From: Streptosporangium lutulentum
Lineage (GTDB): Bacteria > Actinomycetota > Actinomycetes > Streptosporangiales > Streptosporangiaceae
Direction of reading: 5' to 3'
Length of the DNA stretch: 64,000 nt
NCBI RefSeq assembly: GCF_030811455.1
Contig: NZ_JAUSQU010000001.1
Span: 310,001-374,000 of the forward strand
Shown: positions 26,353-34,516 of the stretch, one piece after another
Numbering within the stretch: position 1 is the first letter of the stretch
How the letters are laid out: each line of letters begins with the position of its first letter
Notes under the pieces: generated by a model
Seen by the model: the letters and a program-made list of their open reading frames with translations, nothing else
What the model was told of the DNA's origin: nothing
Database searches by the model: none
Position numbers and translations under genes: made by a program

Positions 26353-26924
26353 CGCGTGGTCTCCGGCTCTCTCGTACGGCGCAGCGCCACGACGGTGGCG
26401 CCGCCCAGCAGGATGAGGGACCCGACGATCCAGAGCACGGCCATCCCCGCGCCGCCGTTCTGCGCGGCCTCGGCGGCCTGGGCGCCCAGATCGGGAGCCT
26501 GCTGAGCCTGCGGCCCGGTGGACGACAGGGCCGAGGTCTGCTGGGACGCGGTGCCCGTGCCGGCCGTGGTCAGGGTGAAGGTCGTCTTGCTCGCGACGGG
26601 GTGGCCGTCGGAGGACAGGATCCGGTAGCCCACGACGTACTCGCCCGCGGGGCCCAGGGGGTTGACGCCGACGCTGACCCGATGGCTGTCGACGGTCGTC
26701 GTGCCGTTCTCCCAGCGGGTCCCGTCGGGGCCGGTCACGCTGATCTGCGCGAAGCCCTGCCGTACGGGCTGGTCGAAGGTGAGTGTGATCTTTCCTGGAC
26801 CGGTGGCGAGCTGCGCGCCGTCCTTGGGGTCGCTGCTGATCAGTATGTTGTGGGCCTGCGCCGGCGCGACCGCGCCGAGCAGCGCGGCGCACGCGAGCAG
26901 CAGAACCGTGAGTAGCCGCCTCAC
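26349..26924 (-). CDS. copC: CopC-domain copper-binding exported protein
   Basis: A 191-aa protein: signal peptide (LLTVLLLACAALLGAVAPAQA) with cleavage before His25. A free N-terminal His is the classic Cu(II) ligand of CopC (the His brace). The Ig-like domain carries HNILISSDPKDGAQL, LTFDQPV and the second ligand area SSDGHPVASKT. An Ala/Gln-rich linker and a C-terminal membrane helix (GMAVLWIVGSLILLGGATVVAL) with an RRTRE stop-transfer follow. It is therefore surface-anchored in this Gram-positive organism. First gene of the copC-copD operon. Confidence 0.92.
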   Translation of the reverse strand: MRRLLTVLLLACAALLGAVAPAQAHNILISSDPKDGAQLATGPGKITLTFDQPVRQGFAQISVTGPDGTRWENGTTTVDSHRVSVGVNPLGPAGEYVVGYRILSSDGHPVASKTTFTLTTAGTGTASQQTSALSSTGPQAQQAPDLGAQAAEAAQNGGAGMAVLWIVGSLILLGGATVVALRRTREPETTR

Positions 26925-27111
26925 CGATCATGGCCTTCCGTTGGGTTTGTCATGACCCGGCCATGTTCCCATCGTTCGCCGGGTCTCCGGGTCTCCCCGT
27001 GTGAGCCGGAGAGCTGCCGCGTTGCCTGACAGCGCTTTCCCTTGCAGGGGTTCTTGTTTCACCGGCGCGGGCCCGGCCCGGCGATGAGGTTCACTGAGGG
27101 GCGAGACGCTA

Positions 27112-27125
27112 TGGGAGCGCTCCCA
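27112..27125. promoter_or_regulatory. CebR-box-like operator, perfect palindrome
   Basis: TGGGAGCGCTCCCA is a perfect 14-bp palindrome identical to the operator consensus known for CebR, the LacI-family cellobiose/cello-oligosaccharide repressor of streptomycetes. It lies about 195 bp upstream of a second, near-identical copy. Confidence 0.82.
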
Positions 27126-27270
27126 AATGGGTGCGCGAATCGGGGGCGTCCGGCCGTCGGCGGCTCGACGGCGGAAGCTCCCGAAGCGAGGGGTAGCGAT
27201 CCTCATCTGGGAAAAGGTGTGAAAGGCCGGTTTTTTCGGGTCGGCCGCACTCGAAAACGGGCGCGAAACC

Positions 27271-27300
27271 TTGACGAGTTTGGCGCGTGATCTCTAGCCT
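27271..27300 (+). promoter_or_regulatory. Predicted sigma-70-type promoter
   Basis: TTGACG (27271-27276) and TAGCCT (27295-27300) are separated by 18 bp. A start point around 27307 would lie at the first base of the downstream operator, the ideal position for repression. Confidence 0.6.
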
Positions 27301-27306
27301 CGTTCG

Positions 27307-27320
27307 TGGGAGCGTTCCCA
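27307..27320. promoter_or_regulatory. Second CebR-box-like operator
   Basis: TGGGAGCGTTCCCA differs from the perfect box at 27112 by one base. It covers the predicted transcription start of the promoter at 27271-27300. Confidence 0.8.
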
Positions 27321-27727
27321 TTTCATCGCGTTCCGCACGAGACGAGGTGTGCCGGGGAGGGCGTCCCCGCCCCGCCGGCGCGCTCCCGGCCCTCGGCGCC
27401 GGAGAGGATCCGCGCCAGGGCGTGTCCGGGGGTCCTCGCCACGACGGGAGTCCACGAGCACGCCCCCACCCTCACGTCACCGGGTCGACCGACCGTCAGG
27501 CGGGCCGGTCTGGCCGGCCCGTCATGGAAACGCCCGCGAGAGTGATCCCGTTCTCCGCCGCGACGGGTCAGACGGAAGGCATGTGAGATGTCGACAGCTC
27601 CGATGGACGGATGGGTCCGAGCGTCCTTGGCCCGGCACGGAATTCGAGTGGGCCTGGAACCCTCCCTCGCGACGTTCGGCGGCTCCCCGGCCGTCGCGGG
27701 CGTCACCGAAGAGATCGTCCGATCGCG

Positions 27728-29257
27728 ATGACGAACGGTCTCACCTGGCAGCGGACGGAGACGGTGGAGTTCACCGGCGCGCGAGGCGGCGAGGCCCGGC
27801 TCACCTGGGGCCAGCAGGCGTTGTGGCGGCTGACCCGGTGGCTGGACGACGGCGACCCCTACTTCAACCTGCCCTGGTCGCTGCCCGTCTACGGCAGGCG
27901 GGACCTCGGCGCCGTCCTGCGGGCCCTGCGCGGGCTCGTCGAGCGGCACGAGGCTCTCCGGACGACCTATGAGGAGGTTCCCGGCGGCCCGGTCCAGCGG
28001 GTGGCGCGCGAGGGCAGGTTCACGGTCGAGGTGTTCGAGGCGGGAGAGGCCAGACCGCTCGCCGCGGCGCGGGAGCTCTCCGCCGAGCTGGCCGCCAAGG
28101 GATTCGACTACGCGACCGAGCCGCCGCTCCGATGCGCCGTCGTGACCGGCGACGGGAGGCCGCGGGCGGTGGCCTTCGCCCTGAGCCACCTGGCGGTGGA
28201 CGGGTGGTCGCTGAACGTCCTGGCGACCGAATGGAGAGGACTGCTCGCCGGAGAGGAGCTGCCCGCCCCGGTCTGGCAGCCGCTGGACCAGGCCGCCTTC
28301 GAGGGGGAGGGGGAGGGCGCCGAGCGGGGGGAGCGGGCGCTCCGCCACTGGCGCGCGGCGCTGGAAAGGGTGCCCAGGTCCCTGTTCGACTTCCCCGGCA
28401 GGACGCCGGAGGAGCCGCGGTTCGTCCGGATCGGCATGGAGTCCGCCGCGACCGCGGCCGCGGCGGAGGTTCTGGCGGAACGCTGGGCGGTCAGCACGGC
28501 CAGCGTGCTGACCACCGCGAGCGCCGTGCTGCTGGCCGTGCTGACGGGACACCGGGAGCCGGCGATGCAGCTCATCGTGGCCAACCGGCACGCCTCCCGG
28601 AGCGAGGCCATGGTGGGCACCGCCGCGCAGGACGGGCTCTTCGTCCTCGATCTGCCCGGGGGGACGTTCGCCGACGCCGTCCACGCCGGGCACCGGCAGG
28701 CGCTGTCCACCTACCGGTACGCGCAGTACGACCCGTTCCGGATGATGGCGCTCCGCGAGGAGGCCGGTCTCCGGCGCGGCGGCGCCATCGACCTGTCGGC
28801 CTACTTCAACGACGCCCGGACCCTCGGTCACTGGCCGGACCTGCCCGGCGTGGAGCCCGCGGGCGATCCCGCCGCGATAGCGGCCCTCACCGAACGGACC
28901 AGGACCTTCTTCGTCGGCGCGTGGCCGAAGGTGGACGCGACGGCCTTCTTCGCCACCGGTCCCGCCACGAACGCCTGCCTGCTCTACCTGCTGGTCGACA
29001 CCGCCCGCCTGTCACGGTCCACGGCCTACACGCTGCTGCGCGGAGTGGAGACGCTTCTGGTCGGCTGCGTGGCCGGGGAGGTGCCGCTCGACGGGATCGC
29101 CGAACTGTGCGGCATCACCCCGATCGAGCGGCCCGGCGACTGGGTGATGACGGGCCCCGACTGGTCCGCCCCGCAGGAGACCGGTCCGGCGAGGACCGGC
29201 CAGGTGGACACCGGCGGATCGCACGGTCACGCCCTCGCCGAGGGAGGCGGCCGGTGA
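27728..29257 (+). CDS. Free-standing condensation-domain protein 1 (NRPS C-like)
   Basis: 509 aa from the ATG at 27728. The N-terminal LTWGQQALWRLTRWLDDGDPYFN corresponds to the C1 core of nonribosomal-peptide condensation domains. The active-site motif appears as SHLAVDG with H154 and D158: the first His of HHxxxDG is Ser but the catalytic second His is kept. VEVFEAGE, PLRCAVV and FYVGAW-like blocks complete the fold. No adenylation or carrier domain is attached, so it would condense substrates delivered by separate carriers or CoA esters, or act as an acyltransferase. The stop overlaps the next gene (GTGA), so the pair is coupled. Confidence 0.82.
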   Translation: MTNGLTWQRTETVEFTGARGGEARLTWGQQALWRLTRWLDDGDPYFNLPWSLPVYGRRDLGAVLRALRGLVERHEALRTTYEEVPGGPVQRVAREGRFTVEVFEAGEARPLAAARELSAELAAKGFDYATEPPLRCAVVTGDGRPRAVAFALSHLAVDGWSLNVLATEWRGLLAGEELPAPVWQPLDQAAFEGEGEGAERGERALRHWRAALERVPRSLFDFPGRTPEEPRFVRIGMESAATAAAAEVLAERWAVSTASVLTTASAVLLAVLTGHREPAMQLIVANRHASRSEAMVGTAAQDGLFVLDLPGGTFADAVHAGHRQALSTYRYAQYDPFRMMALREEAGLRRGGAIDLSAYFNDARTLGHWPDLPGVEPAGDPAAIAALTERTRTFFVGAWPKVDATAFFATGPATNACLLYLLVDTARLSRSTAYTLLRGVETLLVGCVAGEVPLDGIAELCGITPIERPGDWVMTGPDWSAPQETGPARTGQVDTGGSHGHALAEGGGR

Positions 29258-30675
29258 ACGCGCCGGACCGGCGCGCGGCGCTGCTCGGCCGCCTCGCCGA
29301 GCTCCCGATGGAGCGACGTGTGGCCCTGCTGCGGTCCCGGCGCGGCGGGACCGCGGGCCGGGAGTGGCCGCTCTCCTTCGGGCAGGAACGGCTCTGGTTC
29401 CTCAACCGGCTCGATCCGGCCGACACCACCTACCACACCCCCTGGTGCGTACGGCTGCGCGGACCGGTCGACGCCGAGGGGCTCGCCGCGGCCTTCACCC
29501 GCGTCGCCGAACGGCACCACGTGCTGCGCGCCCGGTTCCGCCTGGCCGGCGACCGTCCCGTGCAGGTCGTCGCGGAAGCCGGGCCGGTTGCCGTGGAGTC
29601 GGCGGAGGTCACGGGGGACCCGGCGCCGGCCGTCGTGGAGTTCGTCAACCGGCCGTTCGACCTGGAGTTCGGCCCGCCCCTGCGGGTGGCGCTGCTGCGG
29701 CTGGCCGACGACCACTTCCTGCTCTGCATCGTCCTGCATCACCTCGTGGTCGACGGCTGGTCGCTGGACGTCCTCATGCGCGAGCTGGCCGAGTGCTACA
29801 CGGCGTACCGGGAGGGAGGGGAGCCGTCGCTGGAGGAGCTTCCCATGCAGTACATGGAGGTCGCGGCGGAAGACAGGCGGAGGGCCGAGCAGAACTCCGA
29901 GCAGAACAGGGACACCTCCCACCTCGACCACTGGACGCGGACGCTCACCGGCGTGCCCGCGCTCGACCTCCCCACCGACCGTCCCCGTCTGGCCCGCTGG
30001 ACCGGGGAGGGCGCGCAGGAGGGCTTCCTCGTGCCCGACGAGGTGATCACCCGGCTGGAGGAGGTCGCCAGGCGGCAGCGCTGCACCCTGTTCATGGCCC
30101 TGCTCGCGGCCTACCAGGCGACCCTCGGGATCGCCTCGGGACAGCGCGACCTGTGCGTGGGGGTGCCGGTCGCGGGACGGAACAGGGCCGAGATCGAGCC
30201 GCTGATCGGTTACTTCGCCACCACCCTCGTGTTCCGTGCCGACCTGTCCGGCGCGCCCACCTTCCGTGAACTGATGAAACGCACCCGCCTGGCGGTCTTC
30301 AAGGGGCTGCAGCACGCGGAGGCGCCCTTCGAGCAGGTTCTCGGGGCGCTGCGCCTGCCCCGCGACCTGAGCCGGCCGCCGCTCTTCCAGGCGATGTTCA
30401 ACCTGCACAACACGCCCAAGGGCGATCTGCTGCGGACGACGATGGCGGACCTGGCCGTCGAGGTCTACCCGGTCCCGGCGGCGGGCCGTACCAAGGCGGA
30501 GATCTCGGTGGACGCGTGGAGGGGGCCCGAGGGACTCGGCGGAGTCCTCGACTACAGCAGCGACCTGTTCTCCGCCGCGACCGCACGGCGGCTGGCCCGC
30601 GCCTTCACCGGTGTGGTGGAGCGCGTGGGGGCCGACCCGGATCTCCGGCTGTCCGATCTGAACCATCTGATCTGA
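29254..30675 (+). CDS. Free-standing condensation-domain protein 2 (NRPS C-like)
   Basis: 473 aa from GTG at 29254. A short helical head (MNAPDRRAALLGRLAELP) precedes a complete C domain: PLSFGQERLWFLNRL (C1), RHHVLRARFRL, canonical HHLVVDGWS with H162/H163/D167, PMQYMEVAAEDRR, VGVPVAGRNRAEIEPLIGYFATT, HAEAPFEQVL and PLFQAMFNLHN. All core motifs fit LCL/starter-type domains, so it should be catalytically competent for amide or ester formation. No A, T or TE domain is adjacent, so the donor must come from elsewhere. It is co-transcribed with the preceding homologue. Confidence 0.88.
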   Translation: MNAPDRRAALLGRLAELPMERRVALLRSRRGGTAGREWPLSFGQERLWFLNRLDPADTTYHTPWCVRLRGPVDAEGLAAAFTRVAERHHVLRARFRLAGDRPVQVVAEAGPVAVESAEVTGDPAPAVVEFVNRPFDLEFGPPLRVALLRLADDHFLLCIVLHHLVVDGWSLDVLMRELAECYTAYREGGEPSLEELPMQYMEVAAEDRRRAEQNSEQNRDTSHLDHWTRTLTGVPALDLPTDRPRLARWTGEGAQEGFLVPDEVITRLEEVARRQRCTLFMALLAAYQATLGIASGQRDLCVGVPVAGRNRAEIEPLIGYFATTLVFRADLSGAPTFRELMKRTRLAVFKGLQHAEAPFEQVLGALRLPRDLSRPPLFQAMFNLHNTPKGDLLRTTMADLAVEVYPVPAAGRTKAEISVDAWRGPEGLGGVLDYSSDLFSAATARRLARAFTGVVERVGADPDLRLSDLNHLI

Positions 30676-31505
30676 GCCGTTCGACGTGAAATTCGACGTT
30701 AAAGGCGTAGGACGGCGGTGACGAGGCGGCGCCGGCATCGCGGCCGAGATCTCCGCCGTTCCCGTCCGGACGCCTTTCCCATGGTCGATACCGACCAGGA
30801 CGGTAAGAATCGCCACAACGGTAATGAGAAAGGCGGCCGCGGCGACAACAACGGCGACGGGTCTGCTCCATCGGGCCCGTCGCCGTGATCGCGGCCGGGT
30901 CGCCGGTGAAGGGCGGAGACGGACCCGGGAGTTAACCGTCGGCGGGCCTCGCGTTGGCGGATAAATCACGCGAAAAGCCCCGAACTTCGGTCCGGTCGCC
31001 ACGGTTTGGGCTTTTCGGAGGTTCAAAAATGCGCCGCGCATTCGTGATATGTGGCTTTTGTTCATTAAATGCGTGATGCGAAAGGCGGGTGGCGACCCGG
31101 TGCGAGTCCGGTGGCCGCTGAGCCGCCGGGGATAAAGATCGGAGTGCTCCGCGAACGGGCTTTCCCGGCGGCTGCCGTCCGCCGGGACCCGACCGGGTAC
31201 GGACCCCGGATTTCTGTGGCTTTATATCGGGCTTTATCCCGTTCTGTCGCTCTCTCCGCCGACGGTGACCGGTTGGAGTCGGACCCATCCCGGCCGTGAC
31301 GGCGACGGAGGCGGGCGCCGGCGCCGCGCTCTCATCGGATGTTCGGCGCCGTGGTTGCACAGGGCGTCCAATAGCCCGAAAAGAGCCCGCGGAGGTATGA
31401 GGTCCCTCGTGCCGGTGTGATGTCCTTAACTCAGGGTTGTATTCAGACCACTCCCCATCCGGTCCGTGACCCGGTGGTAGCTCGCGGTGATGGAATCCTG
31501 CGGGC
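30676..31505. other. 830-bp region without a recognisable gene
   Basis: Between the condensation genes and the EamA gene no coding region of quality is found. It contains an AT-richer patch near 31020-31070 and a structured GC-rich segment with a cobalamin-riboswitch-like core (listed separately). Confidence 0.5.
31020..31240 (+). ncRNA. Weak cobalamin-riboswitch-like candidate
   Basis: CCGGTGCGAGTCCGG (31097-31111) matches the conserved GGTG-n-GA-n-TCC core of cobalamin riboswitches, and GCTGAGCCGCC follows where the family usually has a CTG-n-CCCGC stretch. The GGGAA element and a clear B12 box are missing, so this may be a degenerate or unrelated structured leader. The next gene (EamA) starts at 31506. 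Confidence 0.25.
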
Positions 31506-32429
31506 ATGGCAGTGGTAGCAGCTCCCCGCCCCCTTCTGGGAGCCGTGCTTCTGTTGTTCGTCAGCGCCGCATGGGGGTCGGCTTTTCCACTGATGAAAGA
31601 TCTCATCGCGCGTATGCCGGTGGCGGACCTGCTCACCGAGCGGTACGGCATCGCGACGCTCGTCCTGATCGCGCTCCGGCCACGCTGTCTACGGGGACTG
31701 CCGGAAAGCACGTGGACGACCGGCATCCTGCTCGGGCTGCTGTTCGGCGTGGGTCAGACGGTCCAGGCGGTCGCGCTGCACGACCTGCCCTCGCCGGTCT
31801 CGGGGTTCGCGGTCGGTTCGTACGTGGTGATCACCCCGGTCCTCGGGCTGATCCTGCTCGGCGCGAAGATATCCGGCCGCGTCTGGGTGGCGGTGGCGCT
31901 GGCGCTGGCCGCGATGACCGCCTTCACCCTGCTGCGCGAGATGGAGGGGGGTGAGATCTCCCTGCTCGCGCTGGCCGTCACCATGCTGTCGGCGGTGCTC
32001 TACTCGGCGCACACGCTGATGCTCGGCAACTCCGCCGTGGCGCGGCAGAACGCCTACGCGGTCACGGTGATCCAGCTCGGCACCATCGCCGTCATGACGG
32101 GCGTTCTGGCCGTACCGGACGGCCTCACCCTGCCCGCCACGCCGGGTGACTGGGCGATCCTCGGCCATCTGTCGATCGTGGCCTGCGCCCTGGGCTTCCT
32201 GGCCCGCTCGTTCGGCCAGGTCCACGTCCCGCCGACGCCCGCCGCGGTGATCCTGTCGGCTCAGCCGCTCTGGGTGACCGCCCTCGCCGTCGCCATGTAC
32301 GGCGAGCCGCTCACCTGGACCCTCCTGCTCGGCGGAGGGCTGATCGCCTTCGCCATGCTCCTGGTCGTGCTGCCCGGGAGGCTGTTCAGATCAGCTCGTC
32401 GGGGGAGAGGCCGAGTTCCGCCGCGGTAG
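31506..32429 (+). CDS. EamA/DMT-family membrane transporter
   Basis: A 307-aa protein of two tandem EamA halves, ten membrane helices (LLGAVLLLFVSAAWGSAFPLMK opening; GFAVGSYVVITPVLGLILLG; VILSAQPLWVTALAVAMYGEP in the second half, the family's conserved re-entry). EamA proteins export small metabolites such as amino acids, nucleosides or drugs; the substrate is unknown. Its last 44 bp overlap the 3' end of the convergent TetR gene, a common sign of a regulator-exporter pair. Confidence 0.9.
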   Translation: MAVVAAPRPLLGAVLLLFVSAAWGSAFPLMKDLIARMPVADLLTERYGIATLVLIALRPRCLRGLPESTWTTGILLGLLFGVGQTVQAVALHDLPSPVSGFAVGSYVVITPVLGLILLGAKISGRVWVAVALALAAMTAFTLLREMEGGEISLLALAVTMLSAVLYSAHTLMLGNSAVARQNAYAVTVIQLGTIAVMTGVLAVPDGLTLPATPGDWAILGHLSIVACALGFLARSFGQVHVPPTPAAVILSAQPLWVTALAVAMYGEPLTWTLLLGGGLIAFAMLLVVLPGRLFRSARRGRGRVPPR

Positions 32430-32988
32430 CCGTACGGACGTATTCGGCCATGCGGGCACGGGTCAGCACGCGCCTGTGCACGGTCACCTGGGTGGACAGG
32501 CCGTCAATGAGCGAGATGATCCGCCAGGTCGATCCCTCGGAGTCGGCGCAGGTGAAGGCCCCGGCCTGGACGCCCTCGTCGATGATCGCGCGAAGGGCCT
32601 GCTTCCAGCGCATGTCGATCCTGAGGCACATCTCCTCCAGTTCGGCGTTGCGTATCGACTCGGCCCAGGCGTCGATCCACAGGGCCCACGCCTTGGACTT
32701 GCCGGTCGGAGGGTAGAGCTTGAGCAGGGCGCGCAGCCGTTCCGCCGAGGAGCCCCCCGACTCCTCCAGTTTGGCGAGTGCGTCCAGATCGAGCCGGGCC
32801 GCGTGACTGAAGGCCTGTGCGAACAGTTTTTCCTTGGTTTCGAAGTGGTAGAAGAGCAGCGCCTGGCTGACTCCGGCCGCTTGGGCGATGTCCGCTGTTC
32901 GCGTATGACCGAACCCCTGTGTCGCTATGACATCACATGCCGTTCGGAGCAGATCTTCACGACGTAATCGCCCAAATCCCCGTGCCAC
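32386..32988 (-). CDS. TetR-family transcriptional regulator
   Basis: A 200-aa protein; N-terminal HTH LLRTACDVIATQGFGHTRTADIAQAAGVSQ in two halves (residues 13-42), then the recognition helix ALLFYHFETKEKLF typical of TetR. The C-terminal all-helical ligand domain resembles the BetI/TetR_C_6 type (WRIISLIDGLSTQVTVHRR). GTG start at 32988, 9 bp from the end of the histidine-kinase gene. It overlaps the EamA gene tail to tail. It may control EamA, the kinase or the fatty-acid genes; the target is not shown by the sequence. Confidence 0.9.
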   Translation of the reverse strand: MARGFGRLRREDLLRTACDVIATQGFGHTRTADIAQAAGVSQALLFYHFETKEKLFAQAFSHAARLDLDALAKLEESGGSSAERLRALLKLYPPTGKSKAWALWIDAWAESIRNAELEEMCLRIDMRWKQALRAIIDEGVQAGAFTCADSEGSTWRIISLIDGLSTQVTVHRRVLTRARMAEYVRTATAAELGLSPDELI

Positions 32989-32997
32989 AAAAGAACA

Positions 32998-34347
32998 CTA
33001 GCGGGTCAGGGGGAGGCGCAATACAAATCGCGCACCTTGAGAGCCGTCCTCCGCTTTCAAAGTGCCTCCGTGCGCCTCTGCGATCTCCCTGGCAATGGGC
33101 AGTCCGAGCCCGGTGCCCCCGGCGTCCTTGTTGCGCGCCGCGTCCAGCCGGGTGAAGCGGCGGAATATCACCTCGCGTTGTTCGGGTGCGATTCCGGCGC
33201 CGTCGTCGATCACTTCCAGAACGGCCATGTCATTCTGTTCGGTCACGTTCACCGTGATCCGCGACGCGGCGTGCCGCTCGGCGTTGTCGGCCAGATTCGT
33301 CAGCAGGCGCGCCAGCCGGAGCCGGTCTCCGATCACCATCACGCCGGGGCTCAGCTCCCGGCTGACCTCGACGCAGCGCTTACGGCGATCGAGCTCCTCG
33401 CCGACCAGTTCGCCCAGGTCGATCCGCTCCCTGGCGGCGGAGACGCCGGAGTCGAGCCTGGCCAGCATCAGCAGGTCGGAGACGATCGCCTGGAGCCGGT
33501 CCAGGCTGAAGATCATCGCATTGGCCTTGGTCTTCCAGTCGACGTCTTCGGGATAGTGCAGCGCCTCCTCCACCTGGGCGCGCATGGCGGTGAGCGGGCT
33601 GCGCAGGTCGTGGGAGGCGTCGGAGGCGAACCTGCGCTGCTGCTCCGCCGTGTTCTCCAGCCGGTCCAGGGTCTGATTGATCGTCTCGGCCAGTTGCCTG
33701 ATCTCGTCTCGCGCGGGCGGTACCGGCACCCGGCGGCCGATGTCGGTCTCGGTGATCTCCTCCAGCTCTTTCCTGATCGCGTTCACCGGCGTGAGCGCCG
33801 CGGTGACCGTCCGGTAGGCGGCGAGCCCGGAGATCAGCACGGTCAGCAGGCAGGCGCCGGCGATGAGGGCGAACAGTCCCGGGTGGACGTACCAGGGAAC
33901 CGGGCTGCCGACGGAGTAGACGATCCAGTCGCCCTCAGGCTGGTAACTCCGCAGGGCCACGACGTTCACGCACCTGTCGGGCAGCCGGGGGACGCCGCAG
34001 ACCTCCCTGTTCTCGCTGACCTTCGAGTCGGAGGGGGTGAAGTTCGTTATCCGGGGGGCGCCGACCAGATTGGGGGTCGCGGCGACGACCTGCCCGTCGG
34101 AGTTCAGGACCTGGATGCCCTCGGCCTTCCCCTCCGGCAGTACGGCGGGCAGCCGCCTCCCCTCGATGAGGCGGGCGATGTCGTTGCCCGCGTTCGTCAC
34201 CTCCGCGAGCTTGAAGGTGCCCGTCAGGCCGTACAGGGAGATCGTGGCGATCACGGTGAGGGCGACGCCGGACACGGCGGCCAGGACGACGGCGACCAGT
34301 GTCAACCGCGTCTTGATGGAGTACGTGTTCCGTACGTTCACACTCAT
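32998..34347 (-). CDS. Orphan sensor histidine kinase
   Basis: 449 aa: TM1 (15-40), an extracellular sensor with a Cys pair (EVCGVPRLPDRCVNV), TM2 (about 156-178), HAMP, and the HisKA domain with phospho-accepting H246 in ASDASHDLRSPL. The HATPase_c boxes are N (NLADNAERHA), G1 (VIDDGAGI) and G2 (GGTGLGLPIA). It is a standard class I kinase, autophosphorylating on His and passing phosphate to a response regulator. None lies next to it; the neighbour downstream is TetR, so the partner is elsewhere. It is divergent from the acyl-CoA dehydrogenase gene. Confidence 0.92.
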   Translation of the reverse strand: MSVNVRNTYSIKTRLTLVAVVLAAVSGVALTVIATISLYGLTGTFKLAEVTNAGNDIARLIEGRRLPAVLPEGKAEGIQVLNSDGQVVAATPNLVGAPRITNFTPSDSKVSENREVCGVPRLPDRCVNVVALRSYQPEGDWIVYSVGSPVPWYVHPGLFALIAGACLLTVLISGLAAYRTVTAALTPVNAIRKELEEITETDIGRRVPVPPARDEIRQLAETINQTLDRLENTAEQQRRFASDASHDLRSPLTAMRAQVEEALHYPEDVDWKTKANAMIFSLDRLQAIVSDLLMLARLDSGVSAARERIDLGELVGEELDRRKRCVEVSRELSPGVMVIGDRLRLARLLTNLADNAERHAASRITVNVTEQNDMAVLEVIDDGAGIAPEQREVIFRRFTRLDAARNKDAGGTGLGLPIAREIAEAHGGTLKAEDGSQGARFVLRLPLTR

Positions 34348-34446
34348 CCCTTGGAATCAACGGCCACATTAGACGGACTGATTGCCGTTTCCTGGACATT
34401 CATGGCCAAGTCGGGGCAAAGATCCCACATGCTTACGCCGTAAAGC

Positions 34447-34466
34447 TCAGTAGAGCATTGCTCTGT
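34447..34466. promoter_or_regulatory. Inverted repeat in the kinase/dehydrogenase divergent region
   Basis: GTAGAGCA and TGCTCTGTAC form an imperfect dyad between the divergent kinase and acyl-CoA dehydrogenase genes; AGTAAGTAAGCGCT lies just after it. Possible operator for a TetR-type fatty-acid regulator; weak evidence. Confidence 0.3.
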
Positions 34467-34516
34467 ACGGGTGATCGGTCGCTGGTTAGAGTAAGTAAGC
34501 GCTGATTGGAGCGAAT

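Larger units (their letters stand above)
26925..27727. other. 800-bp intergenic region upstream of the condensation genes
   Basis: No gene with a recognisable product is seen. The stretch contains two LacI-type palindromes and a promoter (annotated separately). A roughly 400-nt leader between the predicted transcription start near 27307 and the ATG at 27728 holds an open frame (27287-27586) with no family resemblance. Confidence 0.6.

Noticed and set aside
25321..26931. Apparent 536-aa CopD with an N-terminal extension
   Set aside because: The extension is the shadow of copC in another frame; the ATG at 26352 with ATGA overlap is the natural start.
27287..27586. 99-codon frame in the leader of the condensation genes
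   Set aside because: It begins upstream of the predicted transcription start and shows no domain or ribosome binding site.
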